From Taudactylus pleione (Eukaryota; Chordata; Amphibia; Anura; Myobatrachidae), in assembly GCA_031769625.1 (NCBI GenBank), contig JAUIMM010000040.1, positions 17,806,001-17,870,000 of the forward strand: DNA of 64,000 nt. Direction: 5' to 3'. Below the pieces are notes generated by a model, which saw only the letters and a list, made by a program, of their open reading frames with translations, was not told where the DNA came from and did no database searches. Positions 20,457 to 31,724 of this stretch are shown here, one piece after another. The position numbers were made by a program, and so were the translations under genes. Position 1 is the stretch's first letter; every line of letters starts with the position of its first letter.

Positions 20457-21815
20457 TCTTATATATAAAATGTATTGGGATGTTTGTTTGTCTGTCTGGT
20501 TATGCATTCGGACACCCCTGCACCGATTGTAATGTGAGGTGGTCCAGTTGGATCCTGGCCAGGTTTTAGGGGAGTTAGAGTCCTAGTCGGACATCCCTTT
20601 GGTCTATGCAGGGCACAACTTTGACCAGTGGAGCCTGTTCTGAGCCTTCCACTGGATGGATTTGGACGAAAACTTTAGAAAGTGGTAACACTGGATCCCA
20701 GAAGACATACTAGGGGTTTGAAGCCCTGGTCAGACTTCCCGTTGGTGTACGCTGGGCAGAACTTTGACCCGGGGACACAAGGCAGAACTTTGACCCAGAG
20801 AGCCTGTTCTGGGCCTTCCACTGGATGGATTTAGATAAAAACTTCACAGAGGGGTAGCAATTGGTTTGGGATGCCTAATGGAGTGTTTGGGGTCCCGGTC
20901 GGCCCTCGCGGCAGAGTGCGCCAGGAAGATCTTTGACCCAGGGAGCCTGTTCTGAGCCTTCCACTGGATGGATTTGGATAAAAACTTCACTGAGTGGTAA
21001 CATTGAATCCCAGAAGACATACTAGGGGTTGAGGTCCCAGTCAGACCTCCCACTAGTGTATGCTGGGAAGAACTTTGACCCAGGGAGCCTGTTCTGAGCC
21101 TTCCACTGGATGGTTTTAGATAAAAATTTCACAGAGGGGTGGCTATTGGTCTGGGATGCCTAATGGAGTGGTTGGGGTACCGGCTGGACCTCATGGTGGA
21201 GTGCACTGGGCAGAACTTTGACCCAGGGAGCCTGTTCTGGGCCTTCCACTGGATAGATTTGTATGACATCACATAATAAAACTTAATAATTTGAAGATAC
21301 ACCCCTACACCAATTGGGATGAAACCAATGTGAGGTGGTCCAGTTGGAGCCTGGACAGTTTTAGGGGGGTTAGGGTCCCAGTCAGACCTCCCGTTGATGT
21401 ATGCTGGGCAAAACTTTGACCCTGGGAGCCTATTCTGAGCCTTCCAGTGGATGGATATGGACAAAAACTTCACAGAGTGGTAACACTGGATCCCAGAAGA
21501 CATACTAGGGGGTTGAGGTCCTAGTCAGACCTCTCGTTGGTGTATGCTGGGCAGAACTTTGACCCGGGTAACCTGTTCTGGGCCTTCCACTGGATGCATT
21601 TGAATGAAAATTTCATAGAGGGGTGGCAATTGGTCTAGGATGCCTAATGGAGTGGTTGGGGTCCCAATCGGACCTCACATCAAAGTGCGCCAGGCAGAAC
21701 TTTAACCTAGGGAGCCTGTTCTGGTCCTTCAACTGGATGGATTTGGATGACATCACATGATAAAATTTAATAACTTGAAGATTTAAACCCGGGCAACTCC
21801 AGGTACTTAAGCTAG
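20457..21815 (+). mobile_element. Non-autonomous Helitron with internal ~140-bp tandem repeats
   Basis: It starts with TC in TCTTATATATAAAATG (20457) and ends with CTAG (21815), preceded by a short hairpin ACCCGG...CCAGGT about 12 bases upstream. The flanking bases are A and T with no target duplication, exactly as for Helitrons. No Rep/helicase frame is present. Most of the body is about eight copies of a unit of roughly 140 bp centred on 'GGGAGCCTGTTCTG' and 'CCTTCCACTGGATGGATTT' (20631, 20801, 20943, 21083, 21221, 21424, 21564, 21703). Alternate copies are more alike, suggesting a 280-bp higher-order unit. Confidence 0.8.
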
Positions 21816-21920
21816 TTAGTCATAAAAATTATCTCTGTACAACTTTGAATCAAGCCAGCTGCCAATATGACTTAAGGTTAATATCTATCTATCCATCTAT
21901 CTATTAGAGTACTTCTTGTT

Positions 21921-22369
21921 TATACAATAAAGTACTTGCGTTCCTTTGACCGCCCTGGGGTATTTTTCATGTTCTCAAATTGCACAATCCAAGTCCAAAT
22001 TCTCCAATACCATCTATAGGATAAAACGTTAATTCCAACTGGTATATTCAGGGATAGCAGTCCTCTTATTTCCAAACAGTATATTTTCAGTAATACTCCA
22101 TTGGTAATAATGTTGAGAAAAATGAAAAAAAGGGGTATATATAGTGAAGTACCGTTAAATCAGGCTAAAATTATATAGTCTCCAATGATACCTTTTAAAG
22201 AACAATGCGGCACTCCCAGAAGTGATAGTACAAAATGCGTGTATTAAGTCATTAATGACTTAATACATGCCTTGTTCTTTAAAAGGGACCATTGGAGACT
22301 ACATTCGATTCTGGAAGGCACCCCTGCGTTGAACACTTCATCCAGAGTGCCAGGCTTCCATGGAATATA

Positions 22370-22462
<93 letters not shown>

Positions 22463-22622
22463 ATCTGAGCTCAAATGGTTTTATTCCCATGCACTACTTT
22501 TTTGAACTGTGTGTCATTTAATAAAGTGGACTCTTTATACGAAGTTAGTCCTACAAATACCCCTCTACTGTGTTTACTTGGGCATTCATACTCCCCTATC
22601 TCGGGCAGTACTTTATTGTATA
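21921..22622. mobile_element. MITE with exact 16-bp terminal inverted repeats
   Basis: The ends TATACAATAAAGTACT and AGTACTTTATTGTATA are exact inverted repeats, and the outermost TA pair could be a TA target duplication. A second, inner inverted repeat spans about 22170-22304 (TAGTCTCCAATG with CATTGGAGACTA), centred on ATTAAGTCATTAATGACTTAAT. A TA/GA microsatellite has expanded inside it. Confidence 0.65.
22368..22462. repeat. (TA)n-(GA)n microsatellite
   Basis: A long TA run with one interruption, then a short GA run. Confidence 0.95.
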
Positions 22623-22628
22623 GATTTA

Positions 22629-24298
22629 GCATTTTTTAAATGAAAGTGACCACTTTAGCGGTTATATTGCTGCACCATTGAAGCACTGGTTTTTCTGTAT
22701 TCATCTTTGTAATACTGCTTGTTTATGTTGTAGTAGGGAACCTAAAATTAGGTCTATTAAAAGGTTTCCTCACTTTTATTGCAATTTTATTGCAACTTTT
22801 TTCTGGAAACAGCTATAACAGGGTAGTGAATGGTGGAATCTGATTCCGTGAGGATTTGAGTCTTGAATCCTGGTGATAGTGGGGGTTATTACATTTTGTC
22901 AGAGAGATTATTGAACATATTTAGACCCAATGCTCTAAGTGAGACATTATGGATTGGTTTAAAAAATAAACCTCTATCTTTTAACCTCTGGCTAAATATT
23001 TTTGATTGTTGTTGATACATTTCTCTGATTTTGCAATTTCATCTTAATCTGATGGAAGATTCAAATTTATTATGTTTCCATGAAAATGGCAACTACAAGA
23101 CAGTTCAAAACCGATCACATCTAACATTTTGAACAATGGGCTAGTAAAGGTTAAACCAATGTCACTTTCTATTGCTATTATTAATTACCTGCTTGTGCAG
23201 AAGTATAAGGGATATATATTTAAAATAGTTGATTGCAATTGTAATTGCAGCAAAGTCCAGGAATAATAATATCACCTGTATAAGGGAGCAGCAAAGAGCA
23301 TTGTGAGAAATCTAAGCCAGAATCGGTCCACAGTAGAACAAAATGGAGTGTGGTGTTTAATAGTACGCCAAATAAAATCCTAGCAATCACATAGCAGTGC
23401 ATGATAGGTCTGATCCGGATTTATATAACTAGAGGGAGTAAATATGAGCCCATAAGAGATTGCATGGTTTGACAGCATTTAGGACTCCTATCAAATAAGT
23501 TTACATCTTTTTAGCATGCAAGCAAACTGACCAAAAATATATGATCAGAATTACTTAGCCAACTTCGTAAAAAGGCACATAAGGACAGGGAAAGTGTGCT
23601 GGGCAATTGGTGAACAGCTTGTCTTAATTATAATTTTAATTAATGTGGTATTCAATATGATTGACACATTAAATAAGCACGAAAGTTTAAAACATGACTT
23701 CTGTATCTTTACTCTCAGAGATTAAAAATATTTAAGGGAATGCAGAATGGCTGCATCACAAATAGAATCCAGAATGGCTGGATCACAGATAGAGCAAAGT
23801 TGAAATCCTTCTCAGTGGCATTATTTTGTGTGATCGTCAAAATATTGCAGAATGATGCCACTGAGACAGTAACAGGAATGAGTCAGTGAAAAAAGGCAAC
23901 TTTAAGCACATTTTAGACTATAGATGTGAAGGAGACAAAAATTCAAGATATACCAGCTGGTGTTTTCTCAATGGGATATTATCCGTGTGTGTAAATATTC
24001 TGACAAGGAACATAGTTGCTGTTATGAATGATTTCTCTACAATAATAGGTGATAAAACAGCCGACAGTGGTAAAAAAGAACAGTTAGTCCTCATCATTGA
24101 CTTTATAAGCAAACATTGCTATACGTATGAAAGAGGAGCTCCTGAGGGTCAATAAATGCAGTCAGGGAGTCACTGGTGAAAACACTGCACTGATACGGTG
24201 TAAAAGTTACAATGGCAGGAATCGGAGAGGATGTTGAAATCAACATTCATTGTTCTTTAAGAAAGCTATTGATTTGGAATTAAAGTTTGATGTTACAC
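22629..24298. other. Unassigned DNA
   Basis: No element ends or genes recognised. An 89-codon frame at 23886-24155 (plus) has no recognisable motif and is probably chance. A short direct repeat 'CAGAATGGCTG-ATCACA' occurs near 23745 and 23772. Confidence 0.45.
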
Positions 24299-24480
24299 CT
24301 AGGGGTATATTTACTAAAGTACAGGTTTTTAGAAGTGGAGATGTTGCCCATAGCAACCAATCAGATGCTAGCTATTATCTTTTATAAGGTGCTAGATAAA
24401 TGTTAATTAGAATCTGATTGGTTGCTATGGGCAATATCTCCACTTCTGAAAACCCACACTTTAGTAAATATACCCCCTAG
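24299..24480. mobile_element. MITE of the CAACCAATCAGA hairpin type
   Basis: Ends CTAGGGGTATATTTACTAAAG and CTTTAGTAAATATACCCCCTAG are almost exact inverted repeats. The inner arms GTTGCCCATAGCAACCAATC and GATTGGTTGCTATGGGCAA form a long hairpin. This is the better-preserved relative of 12195-12371. No gene. Confidence 0.8.
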
Positions 24481-25037
24481 TCTCCTACGTAGCTGGGCTC
24501 GGCAGACGAAAAGAAAAATAGTTTACCAGCCGTAACTTCTTAAATTCATTATACGCATGTTGCGAATGTAAATGTACCCTTTCATACATAACTGCAGAGC
24601 TTAACATACATTTCCCAGATCTACAAACAAATGCTATAACAACATTGTCCATAATTCCACAGCCGTAACTAGGGTGGTGCGGCCGGTGCACTTCCATAGA
24701 GCGCACATGCCCTGTGGGCGGAACCGGCCGCCTTCACCCATGTATGCGCTGCTACTGACTGCCCGCTGTCCGCCGCAATGTATAAAAGTAGCAGTGCGCC
24801 CAGCTCCTTCTCTGCTGTATGTACCGCTGCTGATATACATTACAGCAGGCAGCGCTGCCTGCAGTTGCCTGCCCCGTGCGCTCCGCTCCCCCCTTCCTGT
24901 CTCCTTCAGTGTCTGCAGGGACTGAACTTCCGCTGGGCACGGTCAGGATCCTTTCCATGGCTGCTGCTGGGCACAGCTACACAACAATAAAGGCAAGCAG
25001 CATACAGTAGCTGCTCCCAGAAGTGAGATGGTACAAC

Positions 25038-25545
25038 GATGAGAAGAAGGAATGAGGAGGAGGAATGATGATAAGGAGGAAGGTTAAGGAGGAATAGTAA
25101 GGAGGAATGAGGAGGATGAATGATGATAAGGAGGAATGATAAGGAGGAATGAGGAGGAGGAATGATAAGGAGGAATGAGGAGGAGGAATGATAAGGAGGA
25201 ATGGTAAGGAGGAATGATAAGGAGGAATGAGGAGGAGGAATGATAAGGAGGAATGGTAAGGAGGTATGATGAGGAGAAATGATGATAAGGAGGAATGGTA
25301 AGGAGGAATGAGGAGGAGGAATGATAAGGAGGAATGATAAGGAGGAATGGTAAGGAGGAATGGTAAGGAGGAATGAGGAGGTGGAATGATAAGGAGGAAT
25401 GGTAAGGAGGTATGATGAGGAGAAATGATGATAAGGAGGAATGGTAAGGAGGAATGAGGATAAGGAGGAATGAGGAGGTGGAATGATGAGGAGGAGGAAT
25501 GAGGAGGAGGTATGATGAGAAGGAGGAATGAGGTGGAGGGGCACT
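25038..25545. repeat. Minisatellite, ~13-bp GGAGGAATGATAA units
   Basis: About 38 units of GGAGGAATGATAA and variants (GGAGGAATGGTAA, GGAGGAATGAGGA). The complementary strand has long open frames (up to 214 codons) of repeating Ser-Phe-Leu-Leu-Ile-Pro-Pro-Tyr-His. These are a by-product of the repeat and not a gene. Confidence 0.95.
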
Positions 25546-25950
25546 ACCATGGCATAAGTGTATAAGGGGTTCTACTATGGCATAATGTGTATAAGGGGCT
25601 CTACTGTGGCGTAACATATATAAGTGGCTCTACTGTGGTGTAACATGTATAAGGGGCTCTACCATGGCATAATGTGCAAAAGGGGATCTACTGTGGTGTA
25701 ACATGTATAAGGGGCTCTACCATGGCATAATGTGCAAAAGGGGATCTACTGTGGTGTAATGTGTATAAGCGGCTCTACTATGGTGTAACATATATAAGGG
25801 GCTCTACTGTGGTGTATAGTGTATAAGAGGCTCTACTATGTGGCGTAACGTGGCACTACTGTGTAGTGTACTGAGAAACACGGACACTACTGTGCGGTGT
25901 AATGCGACTAACAAACACTACTATGTGGTGTAATGTAAATTGGTACTATT
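25546..25950. repeat. VNTR, ~38-bp units (GGCATAATGTGTATAAGGGGCTCTACTGT type)
   Basis: About ten imperfect units with conserved TATAAGGGGCTCTACTGTGG and GTAACATGTATAAGG-type cores. Related sequence recurs at 26372, 27608 and 63913. Confidence 0.9.
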
Positions 25951-26371
25951 CTGTGGCCATGCCCCTTCCCCATGAAGCCACACCACCAGGGGCGGAACTA
26001 CCGCCCTGAACCAAGGGCACTGCATCGGTGGCCTCCACAATATAGGGGTCCACACTGCCTGTATGGCAGGTTGCAGTGCAGCTGCTTGCCGGGCAGTCAT
26101 CAAGGCTGTGACTGACCCGGTTGGCAGGTACACGCAAGGGACCAGAGCACAGTGCAGTCAGGCTCAGCACTGCAGTGCACTACTGGGTAATAACTCCCAG
26201 TAGCCTCTGCAGTGGGGTCAGAGGAGCATGTGCTGAGCTCTGATTGGAGGAGCCCATCACATGCTTCTCTTACCTGGAGTTTAGCAGCAGCGCAGCCTCA
26301 TGGGTGTGACTCATTCTGAGGCTGTGACTGCTGCACTGCCGGCTGCCTGTGAATGCTGCTGGTGAGTACAC

Positions 26372-26920
26372 TGTGTGGGCACTAGAGGTGGAATAATGTG
26401 TGGGGACTACAGGTGGCATAATATGTGGGGACTTCAGTGTAGCATAATGTGTGGGGACTACAGGTGGCATAATGTGTTGGCACTACACGTGGCATAATGT
26501 GTGGGGACTATAGTGTAGCATAATGTGTGGGCACTAGAGGTGGCTTAATGTGTGTGGACTACAGGTGGCATAATGTGTGGGGACTACAGTGTAGCATAAT
26601 TTGTGGGCACTAGAAGTAGCATAATGTGTGGGGACTACAGGTGGCATAATGTGTGGGCACTACAGTGTAGCACTATGTGTGGGCACTACAGGTGGCATAA
26701 TGTGGGGGGTACTACAGTGTAGAATAATGTGTGGGCACTAGAGGTAGCATAATGTGTGGGGACTACAGGTGGCATAATGTGTGGGCACTACAGTGTAGCA
26801 CTATGTGTGGGCACTACAGGTGGCATAATGTGGGGGGTACTACAGTGTAGCATAATGTGTGGAGCACTACAGTGTGACATAATGTGGGGGGTACTACAGT
26901 GTGGTATAATGTGTTGGGCA
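26372..26920. repeat. VNTR, ~28-bp units (GGCATAATGTGTGGGCACTACAGG type)
   Basis: About 19 imperfect units alternating 'CTACAGGTGGCATAATGTGTGGG' and 'CTACAGTGTAGCATAATGTG' forms. Confidence 0.92.
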
Positions 26921-26927
26921 CCCACTG

Positions 26928-27170
26928 CATCTCCCTGTCACCCACTGCCTGTCACCCACTGCCTCTCCCCTCTCCCTGTCACACACTGCCTGTCACCCTC
27001 TCCCTGTCACCCATTGCCTGTCACCCTCTCCCTTTCACCCACTGCCTGTCACCTCTCCTTGTCACCCTCTCCCTGTCACCCACTGCCTATCACCCTCTCC
27101 CTCTCACCCACTGCTTTTCCCTGTTATTACTGCCTGGCACCTCTATCTATCACTCTCTCCCTGTCACCCA
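26928..27170. repeat. Minisatellite CCCACTGCCTGTCACCCTCTCCCTGTCA type, left half
   Basis: Pyrimidine-rich units built from CCCACTGCCTGTCA and CCCTCTCCCTGTCA. The same repeat resumes at 28330 after the inserted hAT element. Confidence 0.9.
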
Positions 27171-27178
27171 CTCCCTAT

Positions 27179-28328
27179 CAGTGGCGTAACTAGGGCAGGG
27201 CAAGCGGGGTATATGCCCTGGGCACCGTGGGACCGGCGGCGCGTGGGGGGTGCCACCGGCCACGGTACCGGTCCGTCTTAGTTAGCTGGTGTAGTGCCAA
27301 CCACGGTGAGTGCGGTCAGCACTACACATTTACACAGGACCGGCGCTAGGCTTCCAAGCGCCGCTCCTGTGTTGCACAGCTGAGCCCCTTCCCTCCCCCT
27401 GATTGCTTGCCCAATAGCGCCAGGAGGAGGTGGCAGGCAGGCTCATGCTGTGCATAACACACATATCGCTGTGTGTGCTAATCAGCAGCCAATGAGAGTC
27501 AGATAGACTCTCATTGACTGCTGCAGTGCCCACTGCAAGAGCCGGCTCTCTTCCGGCTCCTGCAGTGGGTAATGGGAGAGACGTCATGCATCAAATGGGA
27601 CTCCTACTGGGGAACTATATAAGGGGCTTACTACAGAGGGCACTGCACAGGGGGGACCACTACAGGGGGCACTGAAAAGAGAGAACCACTACAGGGAGCA
27701 CTGCATAGGGGGGATAACTACTGGGTGCCTGCATAAGGGGGACAACTACTGGGGGCACTGTATAAGGGGCACTACTGGGGGCCTGCATAAGGGGGGATCA
27801 CTCCTGGGGGCACTGTATAAAGGGCACTGCATATGGGGGATCACTCCTGGGGCACTGTATAAGGGGAACTAATGGCAGGCTGCATAAGGGGGACTACTAC
27901 AGGGGGAACTGTGTAAGGGGCACTGCATTTGGGGGACCACTACTGGGGGCCTGTATAAGGGGAACTAATCGGGGGCTGCATAAGGGGGACCACTACTGGG
28001 GGTACTGTATAAGGGGCACTACCGGGGGCCTGCATAAGAGGGACCACTAATGGGGGCATTGTATACTTAGGGTACTATATAAAGGGTACTACTGGTAGCC
28101 TGCATAAGAGGGACCACTACTAGGGGGACTGCATAGGGGGCACTGCATTAAGGTGCAAATGGAAAGAAATGTTCCCAGTGACAAGAAAGGGGTGTGTGTC
28201 ATGTTGACACGCCCCATTTTTCAGTGGTCACGATCTTGTGACCACGCACATTTTCTGCCGCGCGCGCCGTGGGGGGGGCCCCATTTTAAAATTTGCCCTG
28301 GGCTCTAAATACCCTAGTTACGCCACTG
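27179..28328. mobile_element. Inner hAT-like element of the nest
   Basis: The ends CAGTGGCGTAACTAGGG and CCCTAGTTACGCCACTG are perfect 17-bp inverted repeats. Flanks CTCCCTAT (27171-27178) and CTGCCTAT (28329-28336) fit an 8-bp duplication with one change. It sits inside the CCCACTGCCTGTCA minisatellite, which resumes right after it. Subterminal blocks 'GCCCTGGGC' are also inverted. The interior is a VNTR; no transposase. Confidence 0.88.
27608..28160. repeat. VNTR, ~30-bp units (GGGGGCACTGTATAAGGGGCAC type)
   Basis: About 18 imperfect units with 'CTACTGGGGGCCTGCATAAGGGGGA' and 'CACTGTATAAGGGGCACTAC' forms. Confidence 0.9.
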
Positions 28329-28329
28329 C

Positions 28330-28665
28330 TGCCTATCCCCTCTCCCTTTCACTCATTACCTGTCAACTATCCCTGCTACCCTTTCCCCTTCTCTGTCACG
28401 CACTCCTTCTCCCTGTCACCTCTCACCCTCTCCCTTGTCACCCACTGCCTCTTCCCTCTCCCTGTCACCCACTGCTTCTCCCTGTAACCCACGGCCTGTC
28501 ACCTCTCCCTATCACCTTCTCCCTGTCACTCACTGCCTCTTCCCTCTCCCTGTCACCCACTGCCTGTTATCTCTCCCTGTCACCCACTCCTTGTCACTTT
28601 CTTGCCTCTCTTTGTCTACCTCTTGCCTTTCCCTGTCACCCTCTACCTCTCCCTGTGACCCACTG
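28330..28665. repeat. Minisatellite CCCACTGCCTGTCA type, right half
   Basis: Continuation of the array at 26928-27170, separated from it only by the inner hAT element. Confidence 0.88.
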
Positions 28666-28861
28666 TACTTTGAACTTGGAGTATGCGGAGGAGGGGGGCC
28701 CACAACAAATGTTTGCACCTGGGCCCACCACTCACAAGTTCCGCCACTGCACGCCACTATATTTTTGGCATGCACTGTCTCTATTTTGTATAGAGCGGGG
28801 GGCACCAATTCTCTTTCTGGCACAAGGCACCAAAATGTCTGGTTGCTGCTCTGCATAATTC

Positions 28862-30523
28862 CTGTACATGTTACAGAGAAAGAGAATAACAGACATTTAA
28901 ATGACTTCACAGAACTACATAAAGATGAACAGTCCATGCTGAGCAAATGTTATAGGAAAACAATTGGAAGGCTCAGTACACAGCACTTCTTTCTTTTGTT
29001 CTGTCTTAAGGGTTCGTTCATGAAACCAGCCCTGCCTGTAAATCCATCTGTTTTAGCAGGATTACAGAATTTTTCAATTTGGGGTGTATTTATTAGCTAT
29101 CTGTGGGACTGAGAAAATGTGTGTGAAGCTAGGAAACGGATCGTTATTTCGGAGCTTGGCATTTATATACAATATGTTCTTAGGTTTTCGATACCAGTGG
29201 AGATCTAGGTTAACAGTGTCGGGTGGAGGGGAGAGAGCTGCACACAATCCGCACGTAATGCTGATGTTCATGTAGTTAAGCGATTTTTTTTTTTTTAAAC
29301 TGTGCATGCGCAAAAATTTCTAAAGACTCATACGGCACATGCATTACACAGAGTGTATTCACAAAGCCGCTGTTGTGATCAAGATGGGTGGTATCAGAAA
29401 TGTTCTGAAAAAGTGATGGGCGTTCATGGGCGGTGACTGGGAGGTGGCTAGTAGCGCACGCTAAAAAGATCTGTTCATTGGGCATGTTATGGGAGTGTCC
29501 CGGATATGTCAATGAAGGTAGCAGCATACACAGATGCACAGCCATAGGCATTGCAGGCCATGGTCAGATAGAGAAACTGCACCAGCCATAGGGCTGGTGC
29601 AAGTTTTGATGGTGCGACCGATGATGGCACATAAGTACGTACCAATTGGTATTAAAGCGTGCACAGGAGTTAAAAGTGGGCATCTCAGACCTTGTACATT
29701 TGGCCTCACCGATGTTTACAAGGGAAGGAGTTTATATCGACATTTGCATAATATTGCAGATGGGCGACCGCCAATAGCACTGCTGCGTAGGCTTCTGCTT
29801 CCGACTCAATCAATGTCTGTGTAAAGGGACCAACTCAGTTTTACTCCCTGTAATGCTGCAAGCGCCTTCTGTCCATCTAAGTTTGCCAACGAACATTGAC
29901 ATCAGTGTCTGTGAGTATTTGTAAGGGAATGTTTCTACCGCTGCCATCAGCAATCGGTGGAAGGTAACACTGGGGTTTGAGTCATCACCTCTTTTGCAGT
30001 CACTGTCCCAGGATGATTCTAGTTATAATGATAAAAAATTCAGAAAAAAGTACCTCAACATATATAGGCCCCTGCAGCTTTATGCCATGCTAGTAAACTG
30101 GCATATCCTAATAACAACAGCCTATTATACACTCTTCCAAATCTCTAAACAACGTCAGTGTCATCTGCATGACACTATTCAGCAGCGTTGTCTTAATAGT
30201 TTGCCTTACTTCACATATATAACATATTAAAATCCCTCCTGCTGTGGATGAAGTTTTAGCAGCGCATAAAAATATTTAAAATACACTGCTAGTTTCATTC
30301 ATGTTATGAAATAGCAATGTGGAAAATGTCTAAAAACAGCAATTTGTTACTCAAATGTACTTGTTATTTACAGTACTTGTTGTTAGGAAATAGTTTGACT
30401 GCACATAAAAATGTCTGTTGCAGGCTCATTGTGGAAAGGTTTTTATTTTTTTACTTTGTTTGGAAAACTTTAAATATCCCACATTTTCTCCAGCAGCAGG
30501 TGGCATTCTGTATCAGTCTATCA
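28862..30523. other. Unassigned DNA
   Basis: No gene or complete element recognised. A 12-T run at about 29284 and a palindromic 'CCATAGGGCTGG' tract near 29585 are the only visible structure. Part of 29570-29640 resembles 19960-20030. Confidence 0.4.
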
Positions 30524-31451
30524 ATCTATACATATATAAACTCAGATGTCCTGACTGACTGACTCATTGACTGATTCATCAATGCCCAGCCCAAACCATT
30601 GGACCTAGAACATGAAAATCCAGGAAGTATATGCCGTCTATGACGTACTGGTGCCCACTAAGAAGGGATTTTTCGAAATTCGACTCCTAAGGGAGTGAAA
30701 AGGGCTAAAATGTTTCCTCCCCTTGTGCAATGTCCTGACTGATTGACTCATCGTGGTTGTAGCACAGTACAATATTCAATCACCAACTCTCATCCCAAAT
30801 GCTGCCAAACATCACTGGCAGTTGGTGTGTCTCCCCTATTTGAATAGTGAGGGAAGGGAATGTGTTACTATAGAGGTGAGAGAGAAAAATGTGTTACAAC
30901 AGCAGTGGGAGGGTAATGTGTTACTTTAGAGGTGAGGGAGGAGAATATGTTACTACACAGGTGAGGGAGGGGAATGTGTTACTATAGGGGGGAGTGAGTG
31001 TAATGTGCTACTACAGAGGTGAGGGAGGGGAATGTATCACTACAGAGATGACTGGGTGTAATGTGTTACTATAGAATGAGGGAGGGCAATGTGTTACTCC
31101 AGAGGTGAGGCAGGGTAATAAGTTATTATAGTTAATATGTTACTACAGGTGTGCAGAAGGGATTGCATTTTTACACAGGTGAGGGAGGGGCATGTTGAAT
31201 GTGTTACAACACAGGTAAGGGATGGAAATGTGTTACTACAGAGATGAGCGAGGATAATGTGTTACTACAGAAGTGGAGGAGTGGAATGTGTTAGTACACA
31301 GGTGAGGGAGGGTAATGTCTTACTATAGCAGTGAGGAAGGGGATGCATTACTATAGAGGTGAGGGATTCATGTGTTACTGGAGTGGTGAGATGGAAATGG
31401 AAAGAGTAAATATCTAAGGTCTACCCGGGTGAAACTGGGTACATCAGCTAG
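30524..31451 (+). mobile_element. Non-autonomous Helitron with internal VNTR
   Basis: It starts TCTATACATATATAAACTC (30524, after A) and ends CTAG (31451, before T). Upstream of the end lies the hairpin TACCCGG-gtgaaa-CTGGGTA (one G-T pair). There is no target duplication. This is the same structural class as 20457-21815 and the terminal motif is close ('CCCGGG...GGTAC...CTAG'). No Rep/helicase coding sequence is present. Confidence 0.82.
30846..31390. repeat. VNTR, ~30-bp units (GAGGTGAGGGAGGGTAATGTGTTACTACA type)
   Basis: About 18 imperfect units filling most of the Helitron at 30524-31451. Confidence 0.92.
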
Positions 31452-31724
31452 TGCTATATAATGTTGGACTGAATGACCACAGTGATCTTACTAGCCTCTA
31501 TTAGTACCCTCCTTCAGGTGTAGTCTACTGTAGATATTGTATTGTCATCTATCATCTGTGTACTCATAGTCAATGTGTTGAATGCAGAAGATATTGCATT
31601 CTATTGATACCAAGTTGACACTAGTATATTATTATTCTCTATGGTAAATAAAAAGAATGTTAATATGAAAGATCGATTTAGCCTTCTCTATGCTCAGTGT
31701 CTTTAAACAGTCTTGGGGGTCTAT

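Larger units (their letters stand above)
25987..28749. mobile_element. Middle hAT-like element of the nest
   Basis: Flanked by CACACCAC (25979-25986) and CACGCCAC (28750-28757), 7 of 8 identical. Ends CAGGGGCGGAACTACCG and, complemented, CAGTGGCGGAACTTGTG are inverted repeats. It lies wholly inside the outer element and encloses the inner one. Its original body appears to be the VNTR 26372-26920 and the CCCACTGCCTGTCACC minisatellite, which the inner element splits. Confidence 0.8.
24658..28853. mobile_element. Outer hAT-like element of a three-layer nest
   Basis: A perfect 8-bp target duplication CATAATTC flanks it (24650-24657 and 28854-28861). The left end CACAGCCGTAACTAGGG and right end, complemented, CAGAGCAGCAACCAGAC are inverted repeats of the 'GCCGTAACTAG' family seen at 14845, 33691, 45434, 53430 and 54335. 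It also shares 'GTGCGGCCGGTGC' at its left and 'CTTTCTGGCACAAGGCACCAAAATG' (two shorter blocks) at its right with those copies. Its 4.2-kb length comes from internal minisatellites and a second hAT-like element at 25987-28749. No transposase frame survives. Confidence 0.82.

Noticed and set aside
22272..22505. 77-codon frame with Tyr-Ile repeats
   Set aside because: Translation of a TA microsatellite.
24906..25617. Long minus-strand open frames (214 and 177 codons) rich in Pro-Tyr-His-Ser-Leu
   Set aside because: They are translations of the 13-bp GGAGGAATGATAA minisatellite; a period that shifts among frames without stops keeps them open by chance.
26756..27193. Plus frame of 145 codons and similar frames at 28238-29112
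   Set aside because: Frames run through VNTR and CCCACTGCCTGTCA repeats and across element boundaries, so they are not genes.
25546..28160. CRISPR array (repeats of ~30 bp)
   Set aside because: Units are head to tail with no unique spacers, no cas genes are present, and the window is eukaryotic.
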